DNA from: JACQFK01 sp964619955 | GTDB lineage: Bacteria > Planctomycetota > MHYJ01 > JACPRB01 | Reading direction: 5' to 3' | Assembly: GCA_964619955.1 (NCBI GenBank) | Contig: CAZUJF010000012.1 | Coordinates: 65,876-129,875 of the forward strand | DNA: 64,000 bases | Translations under genes and position numbers: made by a program | The notes under the pieces: model-generated | What the model was told of the DNA's origin: nothing | Database searches by the model: none | What the model saw: the letters and a program-made list of their open reading frames with translations, nothing else | Shown here: positions 43,322 to 51,315 of the stretch, piece by piece | How positions within the stretch are numbered: the first letter of the stretch is position 1 | Layout of the letters: every line of letters begins with the position of its first letter

Positions 43322-45355
43322 ATGCGGCGCGCGTGTTCGCTCCTCTGCCTCCTCCTGGCCGGCCAGGCGGACGGCCCCCGGGTGCTCTTCGTCGCGACGG
43401 ACGGGAACGACGCGGGACCCGGCACGCTGCAGGCCCCCTTCGCCACGCTGGAACGCGCGCGCGACGAGATCCGGCGCCGGAAAGCGGCGGAGGCCTGGCC
43501 GGCCGGGGGCTTCGAGGTCCGGCTCCGCGCCGGAACCTACCGTCGATCGGAGGCCTTCCGTCTCGGCGCCGGCGACTCCGGCCGCGCCGGGGCGCCGGTG
43601 CTGTACCGCTCCCACGAGGGCGAGGAGGTCCGGATCTCGGGGGGCCGCGAGCTGCGCGCCGCCGCCTTCAAACCCTCCGCGGATCCGCGACTGGATCCCG
43701 CCGCCCGGGGCAAGGTCCTCCAGGCGGATCTGCGCGCGGAGGGCCTCGCGGACTTCGGACGCCTGAAGGCCCGGGGCTTCGGGCTCCCGCAGGCGACGGC
43801 CGCCCTCGAACTCACGTTCCAGGACAAGCCCCTGCCCCCGGCCCAGTGGCCCAACCGGGGCTGGGCGCGGATCCGCTCCGCCCCGGCGGGCGCCAAGGGA
43901 GACCGCTTCGTCGCCGAAGAAGAGCGTCCCGCGCGCTGGCGGGGCGAGGAGGACGTCTGGGTCCACGGCTACTGGACCTGGGACTGGGCCGACTCCTACG
44001 CCGCCGTGGCCTCGATCGACGCCGCCACGGGCGCGATCGTCACCGCGGCGCCGCACGGGACCTACGGCTACAAGGCCGGGAAGCGCTTCCGCGCGATCCA
44101 CGTCCTGCAGGAACTCGACGAGCCCGGCGAATGGCATCTCGACCGGAAGACGGGCCTGCTCAGCCTCTGGCCGCCCGGGCCCCTCGAGGGCGGGAGGCTG
44201 GAGGCCTCCGTCCTCGAAGAGCCGCTCGTCGCGATGACGGAAGCCTCGCACGTGGGGCTGAAAGGCTTCATCCTCGAGGCGGGCCGCAGCCACGGGGTCA
44301 CGGTCCGGGGCGGGGAGCAGTGCCGCATCGCCGGCTGCGTCCTGCGCAATCTCGGCAACGACGGGGTGCGGCTGCAGGGCGGGCGCGGGCATGCGGTCGT
44401 CTCCTGCGACATCACGGGCGTGGGCGAGACGGGCATCGTCCTGGAGGGGGGCGATCGCCGCACGCTCGTCCCGGGCGGGCACCAGGCGCTCAACAACCAC
44501 ATTTACGAATACAGCCGCTGGTGCCGCACCTACCGGCCCGCCGTGCTGGTCTCCGGGGTGGGCCACCGGGTCGCCCACTGCCGGATCCACGACGCGCCCC
44601 ACAACGCGATCCTCTTCGGGGGGAACGACCACGTCCTCGAGCTCAACGAGGTCTACCGCGTCTGCCGCGAGACGGGCGACGCCGGCGCCTTCTACATCGG
44701 GCGCGACTGGACGATGCGGGGCAACGTGGTCCGCCACAACATCTTCAGGGATTTGGAGGGGGTGAAGGGCGAGCACGGCTTCACGGAGGTGATGGGCGTC
44801 TACCTCGACGACGCCGCCAGCGGCACGAGGGTCGAGGGCAACCTCTTCCAGCGGGTCTCGCGCGCCGTGATGGTGGGGGGCGGGCGGGACAACGCCGTGG
44901 AGCACAACCTGCTGCTCGACTGTCCGGTGGGCATCCACGTGGACGCCCGGGGCGTCGGCTGGGCGAAGAAACACATCGCCCTCGAGGACGGCGACTGGGG
45001 GATGAAGGCGAAGCTCGAGGCGATGAACTGGAAGGCGCCGCCCTACAGCGAACGGTATCCCGGTCTCGCCGGGATGCTCGACGACGAGCCTTATCTCCCG
45101 AAGGGGACCTCCGTGAAAGGCAACGTCGCCTCGGGCTGCGCGAAATGGCTGCTCCTCCTGGACCGGCTCACGCCCGCCGCGGCCGGCGTGAAGGAGAACT
45201 TCGCCGAGGGCGACCCCGGCTTCGAGACGCCCGCGGGGCCGGACTACCGGCTCAAAGCCGACGCCCCGGCGGCGAAGGCGGGCTTCCCGCCGATCCCGTT
45301 CGACCGCATCGGACTCATGCCGGATGCGGACCGCCGGTCCCTCCCCCCGCGCTGA
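43322..45355 (+). CDS. Right-handed beta-helix protein, GH141-like
   Basis: 677 residues from the ATG at 43322, which gives a signal peptide (RRACSLLCLLLAGQADG); an ATG at 43280 would place 14 residues before it. Features: DGNDAGPGTLQAPFATLERA, LRAGTYRRSEAFRLG, WHLDRKTGLLSLWPPG, repeated beta-helix coils (HGVTVRGGEQCRIAGCVLRN, NDGVRLQGGRGHAVVSCDIT, GVYLDDAASGTRVEGNLFQR). It resembles GH141-type fucosidase/xylanase proteins and the wider glycan-acting beta-helix class. Extracellular glycan hydrolase is likely. Its last 41 nt overlap the convergent radical SAM gene. Confidence 0.83.
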   Translation: MRRACSLLCLLLAGQADGPRVLFVATDGNDAGPGTLQAPFATLERARDEIRRRKAAEAWPAGGFEVRLRAGTYRRSEAFRLGAGDSGRAGAPVLYRSHEGEEVRISGGRELRAAAFKPSADPRLDPAARGKVLQADLRAEGLADFGRLKARGFGLPQATAALELTFQDKPLPPAQWPNRGWARIRSAPAGAKGDRFVAEEERPARWRGEEDVWVHGYWTWDWADSYAAVASIDAATGAIVTAAPHGTYGYKAGKRFRAIHVLQELDEPGEWHLDRKTGLLSLWPPGPLEGGRLEASVLEEPLVAMTEASHVGLKGFILEAGRSHGVTVRGGEQCRIAGCVLRNLGNDGVRLQGGRGHAVVSCDITGVGETGIVLEGGDRRTLVPGGHQALNNHIYEYSRWCRTYRPAVLVSGVGHRVAHCRIHDAPHNAILFGGNDHVLELNEVYRVCRETGDAGAFYIGRDWTMRGNVVRHNIFRDLEGVKGEHGFTEVMGVYLDDAASGTRVEGNLFQRVSRAVMVGGGRDNAVEHNLLLDCPVGIHVDARGVGWAKKHIALEDGDWGMKAKLEAMNWKAPPYSERYPGLAGMLDDEPYLPKGTSVKGNVASGCAKWLLLLDRLTPAAAGVKENFAEGDPGFETPAGPDYRLKADAPAAKAGFPPIPFDRIGLMPDADRRSLPPR

Positions 45356-46670
45356 CCCCCGCCGGAGCCCCGGGCCGTCCGCCCCGGAGGATGTCGGCGC
45401 CGAAGCCGCGCGCGTAACGCCGCACGACCTCCTGGCCGTCGATGCGTCCGTAGAATTCGCGCCAGAGCCGCCGGTACCGCCCCTCCAGATCCGAGGGGCT
45501 CTCCGCCAGCGGCCGGAACACCGCGTGCGCGCCGTTGTAGCGGGACCAGTCGCGATGGAGCAGGCGGCCCTCGCGCTCGATCTGGCCGAAACGGGGCGTG
45601 CCCGGAAACGGCACGGTGATGGTGAACTCGGCGAGGTTGATGCCGGAATCCTCGCAGAAGCCCAGGATCCTGCCGTCGAGGTCCAGGGGATCCTGGTCAT
45701 GGCCCAGCGTGAACGTCGCCATCGTCTCGATCCCGTGCCGCCGCATGCGGGCGACGGCCTCGATGATCCTCGGGTCCTGGAGTTCCCGGTTCAGGGACCC
45801 CATCAGCCCCAGCACGAGGTAGACCTGCCTCAGTCCGATGGCGGCGAGATCCTCCCAATCCTCGTCCGCGAGCTCGCAGACGAAGCGCGGGTAGATCGCG
45901 GTGAAGCCGGAACGCCGGAGCCTCGCGGACTCCAGCTCCCGGCGCAGGGAGCGCCGCCACTCCCGACTTCCCTCGTCGGCGAAGAGCAGCGTCTCGTCCG
46001 CATAGAAGCAGCACAGGTGCCGCAACGCGGCGATGTCCTTCGCCACCGCGGCCGCCTCCTTGCGGTGCTCCTCGGTGCCGGCGCTGCAGGGAAGGACGCA
46101 AAAGCCGCAGCCCGTGCGGCAGCCGCGCGCGGTCTGGACGATGTCGCAGCGGAGGTAGCTCGATCCGGCGAAGAGGTCCCGGCGGGGCGCCGCGAACGGG
46201 GCGTCCGCCCGGCCCCGGTAGACCTTTCCCCGCAGCCGGCCGGCGCGCAGATCCGCCAGGATTTCCGGCCACACGCCTTCCGCCGGGCCGGTGACGACGG
46301 CGTCGCAGTGGGCCAGCGCATCCTCCGGGACCGCCGTGGGATGGATGCCGCCGCCCAGCACCGGCAGCCCGCGGCGGCGGCATTCGGCCGCGATCTCGTA
46401 GGCGCGGGCGGCCTGCGGCGTGAAGAAGCTCAGGCAGACCAGGTCGGCGGAGAGGTCCGGGGGGAACGGGGCCACGTTCTCGTCGGTGCAGGTCAGCCGG
46501 TGCCCCTCCGGGACCGCGCCGGCGGCGGTCGCCAGGCCCAGCCCGGCCATGCGGAACGTGGCGACGTCGGAGCCGGACAGGCAGTCCTTCAGATCCGGAT
46601 GGTCGTCCAGCAGCTTGCGCCAGCGGGGAAACACGAAATGCAGATGCAGGGGGGCGTCGTTCGCGCTCAT
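45315..46670 (-). CDS. B12-binding radical SAM protein
   Basis: 451 residues from the ATG at 46670 (GAGGG just upstream); an ATG at 46682 is possible. N-terminal cobalamin-binding Rossmann fold (~60-150: LSADLVCLSFFTPQAARAYE, GLPVLGGGIHPTAVPEDAL). Radical SAM CxxxCxxC at ~180 (CRTGCGFC). C-terminal TIM half includes IETMATFTLGHDQD and FTITVPFPGTPRFGQ. Typical of methylating or rearranging cobalamin radical enzymes; substrate unknown. A dyad lies 22 nt upstream. The 3' end overlaps the beta-helix gene by 41 nt. Confidence 0.88.
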   Translation of the reverse strand: MSANDAPLHLHFVFPRWRKLLDDHPDLKDCLSGSDVATFRMAGLGLATAAGAVPEGHRLTCTDENVAPFPPDLSADLVCLSFFTPQAARAYEIAAECRRRGLPVLGGGIHPTAVPEDALAHCDAVVTGPAEGVWPEILADLRAGRLRGKVYRGRADAPFAAPRRDLFAGSSYLRCDIVQTARGCRTGCGFCVLPCSAGTEEHRKEAAAVAKDIAALRHLCCFYADETLLFADEGSREWRRSLRRELESARLRRSGFTAIYPRFVCELADEDWEDLAAIGLRQVYLVLGLMGSLNRELQDPRIIEAVARMRRHGIETMATFTLGHDQDPLDLDGRILGFCEDSGINLAEFTITVPFPGTPRFGQIEREGRLLHRDWSRYNGAHAVFRPLAESPSDLEGRYRRLWREFYGRIDGQEVVRRYARGFGADILRGGRPGAPAGVSAGGGTGGPHPA

Positions 46671-46691
46671 GGACCCTCGCACCCCATCCAG

Positions 46692-46704
46692 TTAACCATA
46701 TTCA
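46692..46704 (+). promoter_or_regulatory. TYAACCNYRTT dyad, site 5
   Basis: Core TTAACCATATTCA, 22 nt upstream of the radical SAM start (minus strand) and downstream of the third HzsA-like gene's stop. The centre is A/T-rich, and the right end TTCATCATC also follows site 2, so the extended match to site 2 is strong. Confidence 0.55.
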
Positions 46705-46730
46705 TCATCCGGGATGCAAGCCGCCGCGGC

Positions 46731-49013
46731 TCAGCGCGGGTCGGCGGCGTAGAGGCCCCGGAGGGACTCCGGCCAGACCTCCCCGATCGCCTCCTGGAAC
46801 GTCACGGGAGGACGGTAATACGGCGAGGTCCGGTGGGACAGGTTCTTCATCCCCCAGTACGAGGGATGGAACTGGCAGCCGGCATCGAGCCAGTTGACCA
46901 CGCGGACGAACTCCTCGCGGGAGACCCGGAGTTCCGGATGCAGCGCCTTGAGCTCCTTCGCCCGCGCGAGCATCGCCCCGGCGCGGCCGCCCCAGGACTC
47001 GAAGCGCGGCTCGAAGCCGCCGAGCAGCGCGGCCAGCAGGCTGGAGTGCGCCCCGAAGTGCCGGGGCGGCGTCGGCTCCACCCAGGCCCGCACGTCGTTC
47101 TCGTCCACCTGCAGGCCCGCCAGCGGAAGGACGGGCCGCCGGGCCTTGTCCGGATCGAGCCCCAGGAGGCTCTCGTAGGAACGGCTGTAGAGCCGGGTGT
47201 CCGCGCCGCCCAGATCCAGCTTCGCGGCCTTTCCCTCCGGACGATGGCAGCCGGTGCAATGGCGGTCCCAGACCGGCTGGATCTGCCGGGCGTAGTCGAT
47301 GAGTTTCTCCGGCGCCTCGTCGCCCGGCTGCGCCTGCGGCGGCGAGGGGGCGCGCAGGAGGGCCCGGGACGACGGCGCGGGCGTGCGCCGGCGGTCGTGG
47401 CAGCCCACGCAGGAGCGGACCTCCCCCGCGCGGTAGTTGACGTACGTGCGCTCGGTCTGCAGCGCCATGTAGTCGGCGTCGAGCGCCTGGAAGTAGATGT
47501 TGCGGCCGGCCGGGACCAGGAAATTCGCGGAGCCGTCCTCCTCGACGGGGACGACCCCGTGCTGGGCCTGCATGCCCAGCAGCCCCTTGCCCAGGACGCT
47601 GTGGGCCAGGGCCTCCTGGTCCCCCGCCCAGCGGTTCCGGGCCGCCCAGGGCCGCGGGGTCTGCTCGAGGATGCGGAGGTACTTCACGGTTCCCCGCGGA
47701 ATCCCCTCCAGTCCGGCATACACGTCGCCCAGGATGCATTGCGCGAGGCGGCGCTCCGCCAGGTCCGCGCGGGGGGGCGCCCCCGACGGCACGGGCGGGA
47801 CCGGGCGCGGCTTCAGGGGATAGGGATGCCAGCAGGAGATCGCCGGATCCCTGAAGAGCGGAAGCAGGCCGCCCCGGCCGTCGAGCACGGCCAGGTCATA
47901 GGCCTTGGGGTCGTCCCAGGCCGGCCCCTTGGGTTTGTGCGCCACCAGATAGCAATCCTCGTCGATCGGATACGGATCCTTGAAGAGCCGCCCCAGCGTG
48001 CCCGTGCGGTCGTGCACCCAGCGGCCGTCCACCTGGAAGTGGAACCCGTCGTGGGCCTGCGCGTCGACGTCGGAGCTGATCAGCCTCATCGCCTCCCGCC
48101 GCTGCGGGTCGCGGGCCGTGTCCAGCAGGATCACCGTGCCCATGGCGTTGTTCGGCCCCCAATGCGAGGCGCCGAGGAACACGATCTTGCCGGGCGAGCC
48201 GGGCACGGGCCTGCCGTAGATCATCGTCTCGGGATCCACGATCGAGTTCCCGTAGACCTCCTCGGCGCGGCTGCCGTCGGGCAGCATCGACCAGAGGCAC
48301 TTCACGGCGCCCGCGCCCTTCCGGTTGTACTCCCAGCGCATGTAGAGGATGCGGCCGTCGGGCAGCACCGCGGGGGAGAACTCGCTCACCGAGTTCGCGC
48401 TGAGCGGGCGGAGATTCCCCCCGTCGGCGTCCATCCGGTGCAGGACCGAGGTCGTGAACCCGTCGCTCGAGTCGCAGAGGACGCTGCGCCGGACGCGCGT
48501 CGAGGAGAAGACGATCCCGCCGTCGGGCAGCCAGCACGGATGCATGTCGTCGGTGCCGTGCGCGTAGCCCCCGCGCCCGTAGCGGCGCGCCAGCGCGGCC
48601 TCGTCGGTCTCGGGCCGGGTCAGCTGCCGCAGCCCCTTCCCGTCGACCCCGACCTCGTAGATCCGGTAGCCCTCGAGCGCCGAGCGCTTGTAGTCGAACA
48701 CGATCCGGCGCGCGTCGAACGAGAGGTCGAAGCGGTTCACCACGCCCGACGAAAGTTCGGGGACCAGGTCCCGCACGCGGCCGCTGCGGAGGTCCAGGAT
48801 GCAGAGGCCGCCGCCGGGCAGCCAGCGGCTGTTGACGTGCTCGCTGTAGACGTGGTTGGCCGTGAGGGTGTGGCGCCGGACGAAGATCAGCTCCCCGACG
48901 CCCGCGGCCAGGAGGCGCTCCGCGGCCGCCGAGGGCGCCGGGGCGTCCTGTCCGGAGGCGCGCAGCGCCAAGGCCGCCAGCATCGGCAGGATCAGGCGTC
49001 GGCTCGGTCCCAT
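46731..49013 (-). CDS. HzsA-like beta-propeller dihaem cytochrome c (copy 3)
   Basis: 760 residues with signal peptide (RRLILPMLAALALRASGQ). Propeller blades: NRFDLSFDARRIVFDYKRS, DDMHPCWLPDGGIVFSSTRV, EFSPAVLPDGRILYMRWEY and GKIVFLGASHWGPNN. Haem motifs CVGCH (~534) and CTGCH (~584). As in the other copies, Arg replaces the haem-I tyrosine of HzsA. It is the last gene of an operon with Gfo/Idh/MocA and isomerase genes (15-nt gap), so it may accept electrons from sugar oxidation (inference). Confidence 0.87.
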   Translation of the reverse strand: MGPSRRLILPMLAALALRASGQDAPAPSAAAERLLAAGVGELIFVRRHTLTANHVYSEHVNSRWLPGGGLCILDLRSGRVRDLVPELSSGVVNRFDLSFDARRIVFDYKRSALEGYRIYEVGVDGKGLRQLTRPETDEAALARRYGRGGYAHGTDDMHPCWLPDGGIVFSSTRVRRSVLCDSSDGFTTSVLHRMDADGGNLRPLSANSVSEFSPAVLPDGRILYMRWEYNRKGAGAVKCLWSMLPDGSRAEEVYGNSIVDPETMIYGRPVPGSPGKIVFLGASHWGPNNAMGTVILLDTARDPQRREAMRLISSDVDAQAHDGFHFQVDGRWVHDRTGTLGRLFKDPYPIDEDCYLVAHKPKGPAWDDPKAYDLAVLDGRGGLLPLFRDPAISCWHPYPLKPRPVPPVPSGAPPRADLAERRLAQCILGDVYAGLEGIPRGTVKYLRILEQTPRPWAARNRWAGDQEALAHSVLGKGLLGMQAQHGVVPVEEDGSANFLVPAGRNIYFQALDADYMALQTERTYVNYRAGEVRSCVGCHDRRRTPAPSSRALLRAPSPPQAQPGDEAPEKLIDYARQIQPVWDRHCTGCHRPEGKAAKLDLGGADTRLYSRSYESLLGLDPDKARRPVLPLAGLQVDENDVRAWVEPTPPRHFGAHSSLLAALLGGFEPRFESWGGRAGAMLARAKELKALHPELRVSREEFVRVVNWLDAGCQFHPSYWGMKNLSHRTSPYYRPPVTFQEAIGEVWPESLRGLYAADPR

Positions 49014-49028
49014 CGCTCAAGCCCCCGT

Positions 49029-49892
49029 TCAATCGGCCGGATAGAGTCCGCGCAGGAACTTCAGGTTCCGGGTGTAGCTCTCCACCAGACCCAGGCCCTT
49101 CCCCATCGCGCCCTCGATCTGGATCCATCCGCGGTAGCCGATGTCCTCCATCGCCTCGCGGACCTTGCGGAAGTCCACGCGCCCCTCCCCCAGGAGCGAG
49201 GCGTTCTCCTTGGCGTGGAACTCGCAGATGTGCTCCGCTCCGAGCCGGCGGATCTCGGCGGGGACGTCGTAGCCCATCTTCTCCGCGTTCGCGACGTCGT
49301 AGTAGACCCGGACCGCCTTCGAGCCCACCCGCTGCAGCAGGTCGAGGTGCTCCCCGGCGTCCAGCCAGGACTCCACGCCCAGCACGACGCCGGCTTTCTC
49401 CGCCGCCGGCGCCAGTTCGCGGAGGCGCCGCACGGTCTCCGCGGTGCCGGCCGCGTCCTTCTTGAGGTCGTTCTTGTGGAAAAAGGCCAGCAGGATGACT
49501 TTCAATTCCAGGTCGCGGCAGGCTTCGATCGCGCCGGCCACCCACTCGACGGTCCGGGGATCCGACTTGAACGGGATGTTGTTCAGCTCGGGCAGCGCCA
49601 GCGACGCGAGCGCCACGCCTTGCGCGCGCGCCGCCTCGCGGTAGCGGCGCTGCAGGTCCGGCGCCTTCAGGCGCATGCCCTCGGCCCCGAAGCTGACCTG
49701 GACCCCGTCGAGCCCGATCTGCCGCGCGACGTCCAGGGCCTCGAGGTTCGCCATCTTCCCCAGCGACCAGTCGCAGGCGCCGATCCGGAAGCGGCGCGGC
49801 GCCTTCTCCTGGCCGAACCCCGGCAGCGCACAGAAGGCCCCCAGGGCCGAGGCGAGCCAGCCGCGCCGGGTCAGGCCTTCCGCGGCCGTCAT
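49029..49892 (-). CDS. Tat-exported xylose-isomerase-like TIM-barrel protein (copy 3)
   Basis: 287 residues from the ATG at 49892, which overlaps the stop of the oxidoreductase gene (ATGA); an in-frame ATG at 49901 is less likely. Tat signal LTRRGWLASALGAFCALPGF. Barrel features: IGLDGVQVSFGAEGM, VILLAFFHKND, AGVVLGVESWLDAGEHL, VRVYYDVANAEKMGYD, HICEFHAKENAS and RGWIQIEGAMGKG. Works outside the cytoplasm, probably with the Gfo/Idh/MocA enzyme encoded just upstream. Confidence 0.9.
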   Translation of the reverse strand: MTAAEGLTRRGWLASALGAFCALPGFGQEKAPRRFRIGACDWSLGKMANLEALDVARQIGLDGVQVSFGAEGMRLKAPDLQRRYREAARAQGVALASLALPELNNIPFKSDPRTVEWVAGAIEACRDLELKVILLAFFHKNDLKKDAAGTAETVRRLRELAPAAEKAGVVLGVESWLDAGEHLDLLQRVGSKAVRVYYDVANAEKMGYDVPAEIRRLGAEHICEFHAKENASLLGEGRVDFRKVREAMEDIGYRGWIQIEGAMGKGLGLVESYTRNLKFLRGLYPAD

Positions 49893-51223
49893 AGCCCCCA
49901 TCCCGCCCGGAATTCGGGCTTCAATTTCAGGTTCGCCTCGTCGCAATCCGTGAAGCGCCCGGCCGCGCCGTCCCAGGCCAGCTTGCGTCCGGGGAACCCC
50001 ATCGCGATGATCCCCAGGAGGGCGACCTCCGTCAGCGGGCCGCCGTAGTCCGTGAAGTCCGACCCCGCCCGGCGGCCCTCCCGGATGGCCGCCGCGAAGT
50101 CCTTGTACGGATCGCCCACCGAAGGAAGCACGCGGGGCGGCGGCTCCGGCTTCGCGCCGCCTCCGGGAAGCACCCGGAATCCGCCCGCGCCGTGGGACCC
50201 GTGCAGCATCGCCCCGCGCTCGCCCAGCAGCACGGCGCCCGTGGTCGGCGTCTCCTTGCCCGCCTCGAGCCCCTCGGGCCGGGGCATCTTCTGGACGTCG
50301 AAGCCGCTGTACCAGTAGATCGTGACGGGGCCGCGCCCCTCCCGGGCGGGGAACTCGTAGCGGATCGTGCATCCCGAGGGGTACGTCTCGGCGTGCCGGA
50401 CGGGATCGTAGTCCCCCAGCGACACCGCCTCGACGCTCCGCGGCGCGCCCAGGTCCAGCGCCCAGTAGGACGGATCCAGCACGTGGCAGATCCAGTCGCC
50501 GATCACGCCGCCGCCGAAGGCCTTCCATCCGCGCCATTTGCCGGGGAGATAGGCGGGATGATAGGGCCGCTCCGGGACGGGGCCGAGCCAGAGGTTCCAG
50601 TCCAGCCCCTCGGGGACCGGCGGCCGCTCGGACAGGATGCCCAGGTCGCGGATCCGGGAATACGACGACTGGCAGCCGGCATGGATCGTATGGACCGCCC
50701 CGATGGCGCCGGCGCGCACCGTTTCGACGAAGCGGCGGATGGAGTCGCTCGCATGACCCTGGTTCCCCAGCTGGGTGACCACCCCCTTCTCGCGGGCGGT
50801 CTTCATCAGGGTCCGCACCTCGTGGATGGAATGGGCCAGGGGTTTCTCGCAGTAGACGTGGAGGCCGCGGCGCATCGCCTCGAGCGCGGCGGAGGCGTGC
50901 ACGTGGTCGGGCGTGGACACGGACACCGCATCCACGGATTTCCCCAGCTCCTCGAGCATCACGCGGAAATCGCGGTAGCGTTTCGCCCCGGGGAAGCGCT
51001 TCACGGCGTCCTTCGTCTGCCGTTCGTCGACGTCGCAGAGCGCCACGACCTGGTTGCCGGGCGCCAGCCCGTTCAGGTTGGCCGCCCCCCGGCCGGAGAC
51101 CCCGATGAACGCGAGGTTCAGGCCGCGGGCCGCGGGAAGGCGCGGCGCCGCCAGGGCCCCCGCCGCCAGCCCCGCCGAACCCAGGAATTCGCGACGGGAG
51201 ACGCCCCGCCCTGCCGCCTTCAT
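49889..51223 (-). CDS. Tat-exported Gfo/Idh/MocA-family oxidoreductase
   Basis: 444 residues. Tat signal VSRREFLGSAGLAAGALAAP. Rossmann NAD(P) site LAFIGVSGRGAANL (~37-50), VALCDVDERQ, VSVSTPDHVHAS and the family EKP motif (VYCEKPLAHSIHE). The C-terminal dimer domain contains AFGGGVIGDWICHVLDP. Tat export suggests it leaves the cell folded with bound NAD(P), as in Zymomonas glucose-fructose oxidoreductase. It probably oxidises and re-reduces a sugar. First gene of the operon with isomerase and HzsA-like genes. Confidence 0.92.
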   Translation of the reverse strand: MKAAGRGVSRREFLGSAGLAAGALAAPRLPAARGLNLAFIGVSGRGAANLNGLAPGNQVVALCDVDERQTKDAVKRFPGAKRYRDFRVMLEELGKSVDAVSVSTPDHVHASAALEAMRRGLHVYCEKPLAHSIHEVRTLMKTAREKGVVTQLGNQGHASDSIRRFVETVRAGAIGAVHTIHAGCQSSYSRIRDLGILSERPPVPEGLDWNLWLGPVPERPYHPAYLPGKWRGWKAFGGGVIGDWICHVLDPSYWALDLGAPRSVEAVSLGDYDPVRHAETYPSGCTIRYEFPAREGRGPVTIYWYSGFDVQKMPRPEGLEAGKETPTTGAVLLGERGAMLHGSHGAGGFRVLPGGGAKPEPPPRVLPSVGDPYKDFAAAIREGRRAGSDFTDYGGPLTEVALLGIIAMGFPGRKLAWDGAAGRFTDCDEANLKLKPEFRAGWGL

Positions 51224-51301
51224 ACTGACGATACGCCCCCGCCGCCCCTCCCATGTACATGAATTGGTTAATTAATAAAGCCGGAGGACCCGCACGGCTT
51301 C

Positions 51302-51307
51302 TATAAT
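51302..51307 (+). promoter_or_regulatory. TATAAT -10 element close to a start codon
   Basis: Perfect TATAAT ends 8 nt before the ATG of the GH-A glycosidase, so transcription could begin at or next to the start codon (leaderless mRNA). No good -35 at 17 bp spacing; a GGAGG (51283-51287) farther upstream could serve a different start. Confidence 0.4.
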
Positions 51308-51315
51308 GGGCCGTC

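Noticed and set aside
10762..49013. Evidence for anammox metabolism from HzsA-like genes
   Set aside because: Haem-I tyrosine absent and no HzsB/C or hydrazine dehydrogenase genes in the window; such proteins occur widely in planctomycetes.
51260..51272. ATTAACCAATTCA (minus) as a dyad copy before the Gfo/Idh/MocA and GH-A genes
   Set aside because: Half-site spacing is one base shorter than in the seven good sites.
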